From Gammaproteobacteria bacterium (lineage in GTDB: Bacteria > Pseudomonadota > Gammaproteobacteria > Pseudomonadales > Halieaceae), in the NCBI GenBank assembly GCA_030427335.1, contig JAUHWV010000009.1, positions 1 through 32,012 on the forward strand: 32,012 nucleotides of DNA, read 5' to 3'. The notes beneath the pieces were generated by a model. That model was not told the origin of the DNA. It saw only the letters and a list, made by a program, of their open reading frames with translations, and did no database searches. The position numbers were made by a program, and so were the translations under genes. The first letter of the stretch is position 1, and every line of letters begins with the position of its first letter. This document shows, in pieces, positions 27,594 through 32,012 of the stretch.

Positions 27594-29324
27594 ATGGAAC
27601 TACAAACATTAACTTATATCGTAGTGGGCTTCACCTTTGCCGTTTACATCGGTATTGCCGTGTGGGCGCGCGCGGGGTCAACGAAAGAATTTTACGTAGC
27701 CGGTGGCGGTGTTCATCCCGTGGCTAACGGTATGGCAACCGCAGCAGACTGGATGTCGGCGGCCTCGTTCATATCGATGGCGGGTATGATTGCCTTTATG
27801 GGTTACGGTGGCTCAGTGTTTTTGATGGGTTGGACCGGCGGCTTCGTGATTTTGGCGATGCTGTTAGCCCCCTACCTTCGTAAATACGGCAAGTTCACCG
27901 TGCCTGAGTTTATTGGCGATCGCTTTTACTCTAAGGCGGCGCGCGCAGTGGCAGTCGTTTGTCTTATCATTTGTTCGGTGACCTACGTTATTGGTCAGAT
28001 GAAGGGCATTGGTGTGGCGTTCTCTCGCTTCCTAGAAGTAACCTACGAAACCGGTCTGCTGGTCGGTATGGTCATCGTATTCTTCTACGCTGTACTCGGC
28101 GGTATGAAAGGGATTACCTATACTCAGATCGCGCAGTACTGCGTTTTGATTTTGGCCTATACCATCCCGGCTATTTTTATCAGCCTGCAGTTAACGGGTA
28201 ACCCGTTTCCGCAGCTCGGTTTGGGCAGCACATTGAGTGGGTCTGAGACTTATTTGCTTGATCGGCTAGACCAAACGGTTACGGAATTGGGGTTCAAGGA
28301 ATACACCACGGATGTCCGCATATCGACTCTGAATATGTTCGCTTACACGCTGTCGCTGATGGTGGGTACAGCGGGTCTACCACACGTGATTATTCGGTTC
28401 TTCACTGTGCCTAAAGTTCGTGATGCGCGCTCTTCAGCGGGCTGGGCCTTGGTGTTTATTGCAGTTTTGTACACTACTGCTCCTGCCGTAGGTGCGATGG
28501 CCCGTTTCAACCTAATGAATACGGTTGAGCCTCAACCAGGTCAGTACTTGGCTTACGACGAGCGCCCCCAGTGGTTCAAGAACTGGGAGACAACGGGCTT
28601 GCTTCAGTTCGAAGACAAGAACGGCGACGGCCTGATTCAGTACAGTGCTAACAAAGCCACGAATGAGCTGGTTAAAGTTGACAACGACATTATGGTATTA
28701 GCCAACCCCGAGATCGCAAAACTGCCTAATTGGGTGATTGCCTTGATTGCAGCCGGTGGTCTGGCAGCGGCCTTGTCTACAGCCGCGGGCTTGTTGCTAG
28801 CTATCTCATCAGCGATTTCACACGATTTGCTGAAAGGGATGTTAACGCCCGATATCGATGAAAAGCAGGAGCTCATGGCCTCTCGTGTTGCAATGGCCTT
28901 TGCGATTGCGGGCGCCGGTTACCTTGGCTTCAATCCACCTGGCTTCGCTGCGGGTACGGTTGCCTTGGCCTTCGGTCTGGCTGCATCGTCGATCTTCCCT
29001 GCGCTAATGATGGGTATTTTCTCTAAGAAAGTGACCAAGGAAGGTGCGATTGCGGGCATGGTCGCAGGTATTGGAATCACACTGTTCTACGTATTCCAGC
29101 ACAAAGGTATCATGTTCATTTCAGGCACTGAATTCTTGGGCAGCATGTCACCTAACTGGTTCCTCGGGATTGAACCCAACGCGTTTGGCTGTGTTGGTGC
29201 TATCGTGAACTTCGTAGTCGCCTTTGCGGTGTCTGGATTCACGAAAGAGGTTCCCGATTCAGTGCAAGAGTTGGTCGAGGGCATTCGCGTACCAGCCGGT
29301 GCGGGAGTAGCACAAGATCACTAA
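27594..29324 (+). CDS. Sodium:solute symporter, VC_2705/ActP-like family
   Basis: AGGGVHPVANGMATAADWMSAASFISMAGMIAFMGYGG; multiple TM segments; directly after DUF4212. Confidence 0.93.
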   Translation: MELQTLTYIVVGFTFAVYIGIAVWARAGSTKEFYVAGGGVHPVANGMATAADWMSAASFISMAGMIAFMGYGGSVFLMGWTGGFVILAMLLAPYLRKYGKFTVPEFIGDRFYSKAARAVAVVCLIICSVTYVIGQMKGIGVAFSRFLEVTYETGLLVGMVIVFFYAVLGGMKGITYTQIAQYCVLILAYTIPAIFISLQLTGNPFPQLGLGSTLSGSETYLLDRLDQTVTELGFKEYTTDVRISTLNMFAYTLSLMVGTAGLPHVIIRFFTVPKVRDARSSAGWALVFIAVLYTTAPAVGAMARFNLMNTVEPQPGQYLAYDERPQWFKNWETTGLLQFEDKNGDGLIQYSANKATNELVKVDNDIMVLANPEIAKLPNWVIALIAAGGLAAALSTAAGLLLAISSAISHDLLKGMLTPDIDEKQELMASRVAMAFAIAGAGYLGFNPPGFAAGTVALAFGLAASSIFPALMMGIFSKKVTKEGAIAGMVAGIGITLFYVFQHKGIMFISGTEFLGSMSPNWFLGIEPNAFGCVGAIVNFVVAFAVSGFTKEVPDSVQELVEGIRVPAGAGVAQDH

Positions 29325-29357
29325 GATGAACCGGAAGGTTTAGGCAGTGTATGATTA

Positions 29358-29383
29358 ACGGGCAGGTAACTGCCCGTTTTTTT
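29358..29383 (+). terminator. Intrinsic terminator after the symporter
   Basis: ACGGGCAG-GTAA-CTGCCCGT followed by TTTTTT. Confidence 0.92.
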
Positions 29384-29394
29384 AGGATAAGGCT

Positions 29395-29880
29395 ATGTCA
29401 ATTTTTACTAATAAACATGTTGTGGTGGCCGTGTTAGTCGCACCTATATTGGCGATCGGAGCCTGGTACTTGGTTGGTCTCATCGGCGCGGAAACCCCTC
29501 ATGCAGCAGTCGAAGGAAATCAGTATCCTTTAGTCGCCAAGAGCAATTGTCGTTACGAGAGTGGACTGTGTTCGCTCGAAAATGGGGACCTCGAATTTGA
29601 GCTCTATCTTACGCCTGCTCAGGGCACACCACGACTTTGGGTGCGAGCCAATGAATCAGCGCAAGGTGTTCTCGTGGCATTAAGCAGCGGGGATGCGGTA
29701 CCCGAACCAACAGCGATGCAGTTTGAGCAGTCCGAGGGTGCTTGGTTTCTTGACTTACCGCAAGTGGAAAGCGAATCGGACCTTTACTTGGTTGCTCAAG
29801 TCCAAGGCAGTACGTATTTTGCAGAAACAACAACTCGGTTCTTCACTCGGCTAGACTCGATCCCAACGGGTCGCGACTGA
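29395..29880 (+). CDS. Hypothetical membrane-anchored or secreted protein
   Basis: N-terminal hydrophobic segment VVVAVLVAPILAIGAWYLVGLIG, then a polar beta-rich domain with two Cys (SNCRYESGLCSLENGDLEFELYL); AAGG upstream of the ATG. Confidence 0.75.
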   Translation: MSIFTNKHVVVAVLVAPILAIGAWYLVGLIGAETPHAAVEGNQYPLVAKSNCRYESGLCSLENGDLEFELYLTPAQGTPRLWVRANESAQGVLVALSSGDAVPEPTAMQFEQSEGAWFLDLPQVESESDLYLVAQVQGSTYFAETTTRFFTRLDSIPTGRD

Positions 29881-29908
29881 CAGAATCTCCGCATCGAGAG
29901 CGCATGCA

Positions 29909-31747
29909 ATGACGTCTGAGCTGAATCCTGTCGCCGAATTTTTACGTGAGACTTTGCCCTTTGATTCGTTAGCGGAGGCCGACATTGTCGCTCTCAGTAA
30001 GTCGGCTTTGGTGAGTTATCACAAGCATAAAGAGCCCTTTCTTGTTGATGAGCACTTGGGCCTGCGAATTGTTCGCAGTGGCGCGGTTGATTTGCGCGAC
30101 GAAGAAGGGGCGCTACTCGATCGGCTAGGCGAGGGCGAGAGCTTCAACTTAACTGGGCTCAATGCCGAGGATAAGGTGGTATCAGCCCACGCGATCGAGG
30201 ACACGCTCATATACGCAATACCACAGTCCGTCTATACTGACTTGCGGCGGGAGCATCGCCACCTGGATCGCTATTTCTCTATGCAGCGCAGTCGACGGTT
30301 GCGTCGCGCCGCGCGCTACGAGGCTGTGCCGCATCGTATGAGCGCGTCAATAACCACGATCATGAGTCGAGATGTTCTCACCGTCGCGCCAAGCAGTTCA
30401 ATTCGCGAGGTTGCGAGTGCAATGTCGCATCGTCGTGTGAGTTCGGCGGTGATAGGGGGGGAGCTAGGCTTATTGGGTATCGTGACCGATCGCGATTTGC
30501 GGGTTCGCTGTTTAGCAAAGGGACTGAGCGCAGATAACCCCATAAGCGACATTATGACGCCAAATCCAAATACGCTCGATCAGAATGCGAGCCTCTTCGA
30601 TGCAACCCTCATGATGACCCAATCTGGGGTTCATCACGTCCCCGTGGTCGATGCGGGCAAACTGGTGGGAATGATCACAACCTCGGATCTGATGCTTGCG
30701 AAACAAGATGATCCCGTTTACTTGGTAACGCATATTGGTCGCCAGCATTCGATTGAGTCTATCCAAGCCATGCTAGGGGATCTCCCCAATTTAATGGCGG
30801 CTTGGTCTAGATCGGGAATGCGGGCGCAACACGTCAGTCGCTTACTCACGGCAGTCAGTGATGCCGTTGTTATTCGTTTGTTGCAGCTTGCTGAACGTGA
30901 CTACGGGGCGGCACCGGTGAAGTACTGTTGGGTTGGCTTCGGCTCACAGGGACGTGGTGAGCAGTTGCTCGGAGCAGATCAAGATAACGGCATGATACTC
31001 GAGCGTGACGTGTCGGGCGCAGAAGCGGAATGGTTTAAACGCGTAGCGACTTTCGTATGCGATGGTTTGGCACTTTGCGGTTATCGTTATTGTCCTGGTG
31101 GCATTATGGCTACCACGGATGAATGGCGTGTTTCTTTGGATCAATGGCAATCAACCGTTCGTAAATGGACGCGCACCCCGACCGCTGATGCGGTGATGCG
31201 CGTAACGATCTTCTTTGACTTACGCGCAATCTATGGGGATGCCACACTGGTCGATGCGCTACAGGCCACCATGCTCGATCAAGCCCGCACGAATACGATT
31301 TTTATTGCAGCGCTTGCGGCTAACGCGCTTGATGCCTCGCCGCCCTTGGGTGTGTTTCGTCGATTTATTGTGGAGCACGACGGAGAGCATAAAGAATCGT
31401 TGGATATGAAGAAACGCGGCATCTTGCCGATTACCGATATTGCGCGGCTTCACGCTCTTGCCCACGGGATTGTCGCCGTCAATACGGATGAGCGTCTGCT
31501 CGCGCTTGCAAAGGAGGGTATTCTTCAGATTAAGGATGCGCGCAACCTGACTGATGCCTTACATACTTTGCAGCAAGTTCGGGTCGAACATCAGTGTGCT
31601 CGCGTAGCTGCGGGAGAGAAGGTCGATAACTACATCAATCCGCGCGCTCTGGGAACGCTCGGTAAAGAACAATTACGCGACGCTTTTACAATCATCAAAG
31701 AGGCGCAGAGCGCGGTGAAATTGCGCTATCGTTCCGGGCTCGATTAG
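29909..31747 (+). CDS. cNMP-binding-like / CBS pair / DUF294 nucleotidyltransferase-like signalling protein
   Basis: N-terminal cNMP-like fold; CBS repeats (MSRDVLTVAPSSSIREVASAMSHRRVSSAVI..GIVTDRDLR; MTPNPNTLDQNASLFDATLMMTQSGVHHVPVVDAGKLVGMITTSDLM); DUF294 core WVGFGSQGRGEQLLGADQDNGMI. Confidence 0.93.
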   Translation: MTSELNPVAEFLRETLPFDSLAEADIVALSKSALVSYHKHKEPFLVDEHLGLRIVRSGAVDLRDEEGALLDRLGEGESFNLTGLNAEDKVVSAHAIEDTLIYAIPQSVYTDLRREHRHLDRYFSMQRSRRLRRAARYEAVPHRMSASITTIMSRDVLTVAPSSSIREVASAMSHRRVSSAVIGGELGLLGIVTDRDLRVRCLAKGLSADNPISDIMTPNPNTLDQNASLFDATLMMTQSGVHHVPVVDAGKLVGMITTSDLMLAKQDDPVYLVTHIGRQHSIESIQAMLGDLPNLMAAWSRSGMRAQHVSRLLTAVSDAVVIRLLQLAERDYGAAPVKYCWVGFGSQGRGEQLLGADQDNGMILERDVSGAEAEWFKRVATFVCDGLALCGYRYCPGGIMATTDEWRVSLDQWQSTVRKWTRTPTADAVMRVTIFFDLRAIYGDATLVDALQATMLDQARTNTIFIAALAANALDASPPLGVFRRFIVEHDGEHKESLDMKKRGILPITDIARLHALAHGIVAVNTDERLLALAKEGILQIKDARNLTDALHTLQQVRVEHQCARVAAGEKVDNYINPRALGTLGKEQLRDAFTIIKEAQSAVKLRYRSGLD

Positions 31748-31748
31748 G

Positions 31749-32012
31749 GTGGGGGGTATCCGAACAGGTTGGCGGCGATTGCGGTATCGAGGCCGTGTAG
31801 ATCCGCTCATACGTGAATGGTGGGAAAATGAACCTAGTACTTTGACCCCCCAGAGCGCCTATACAGTGATCGACTGCGAAATGACCGGATTGGATCCCAA
31901 CACCGATCGTATTTTGAGTATGGGCTGGGTGCAAGTGCGTGAGCAATGCATTCAAGCGGCGTCGGCGCGTCATTTTATTGTGCAGTCGGATGCAAGTGTG
32001 GGGCAGAGCGCG
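31749..32012 (+). CDS. DnaQ-like 3'-5' exonuclease, N-terminal part (runs off window; start uncertain)
   Basis: Open frame not in the supplied ORF list: GTG 31749 ... PLIREWWENEPSTLTPQSAYTVIDCEMTGLDPNTDRILSMGWVQVREQ; ExoI DxE motif (DCEMTGLDP). Confidence 0.85.
   Translation, partial: MGGIRTGWRRLRYRGRVDPLIREWWENEPSTLTPQSAYTVIDCEMTGLDPNTDRILSMGWVQVREQCIQAASARHFIVQSDASVGQSA

Overview
The window looks like a chromosomal segment of a gammaproteobacterium. Gene order from the start: 3' part of hisS, then yfgM, bamB and der; a GIN/DUF2807 protein with a YtrA-type GntR regulator and an ABC exporter; aceA (isocitrate lyase) followed by a bidirectional terminator; metY-like and sstT; a minus-strand vitamin B12 operon (cobalamin riboswitch, btuB, cobO/btuR, btuC, btuD, btuF); DUF501 and DAHP synthase; feoA and feoB behind a Fur-box-like site; then a probable acetate-response locus (CrbS-like sensor kinase, CrbR-like regulator, DcaP-like porin, DUF4212 protein, ActP/VC_2705-type symporter, small anchored protein, cNMP/CBS/DUF294 protein, and a truncated DnaQ-like exonuclease). 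I saw no CRISPR array, transposon, prophage, rRNA or tRNA. The observations most worth a second look are not coding. (1) Three tandem perfect 7-bp hairpins, the last with a U-tract, lie on the minus strand just upstream of crbR and could be an attenuator or an unannotated sRNA. (2) The motif GACTAAGGTCTAA recurs upstream of both the porin and the symporter operon. (3) A perfect 10-bp inverted repeat in the aceA leader includes the Shine-Dalgarno. (4) A hairpin that would mask the Shine-Dalgarno follows the B12 riboswitch. All assignments come from reading the sequence and from family knowledge; no searches or folding were run.
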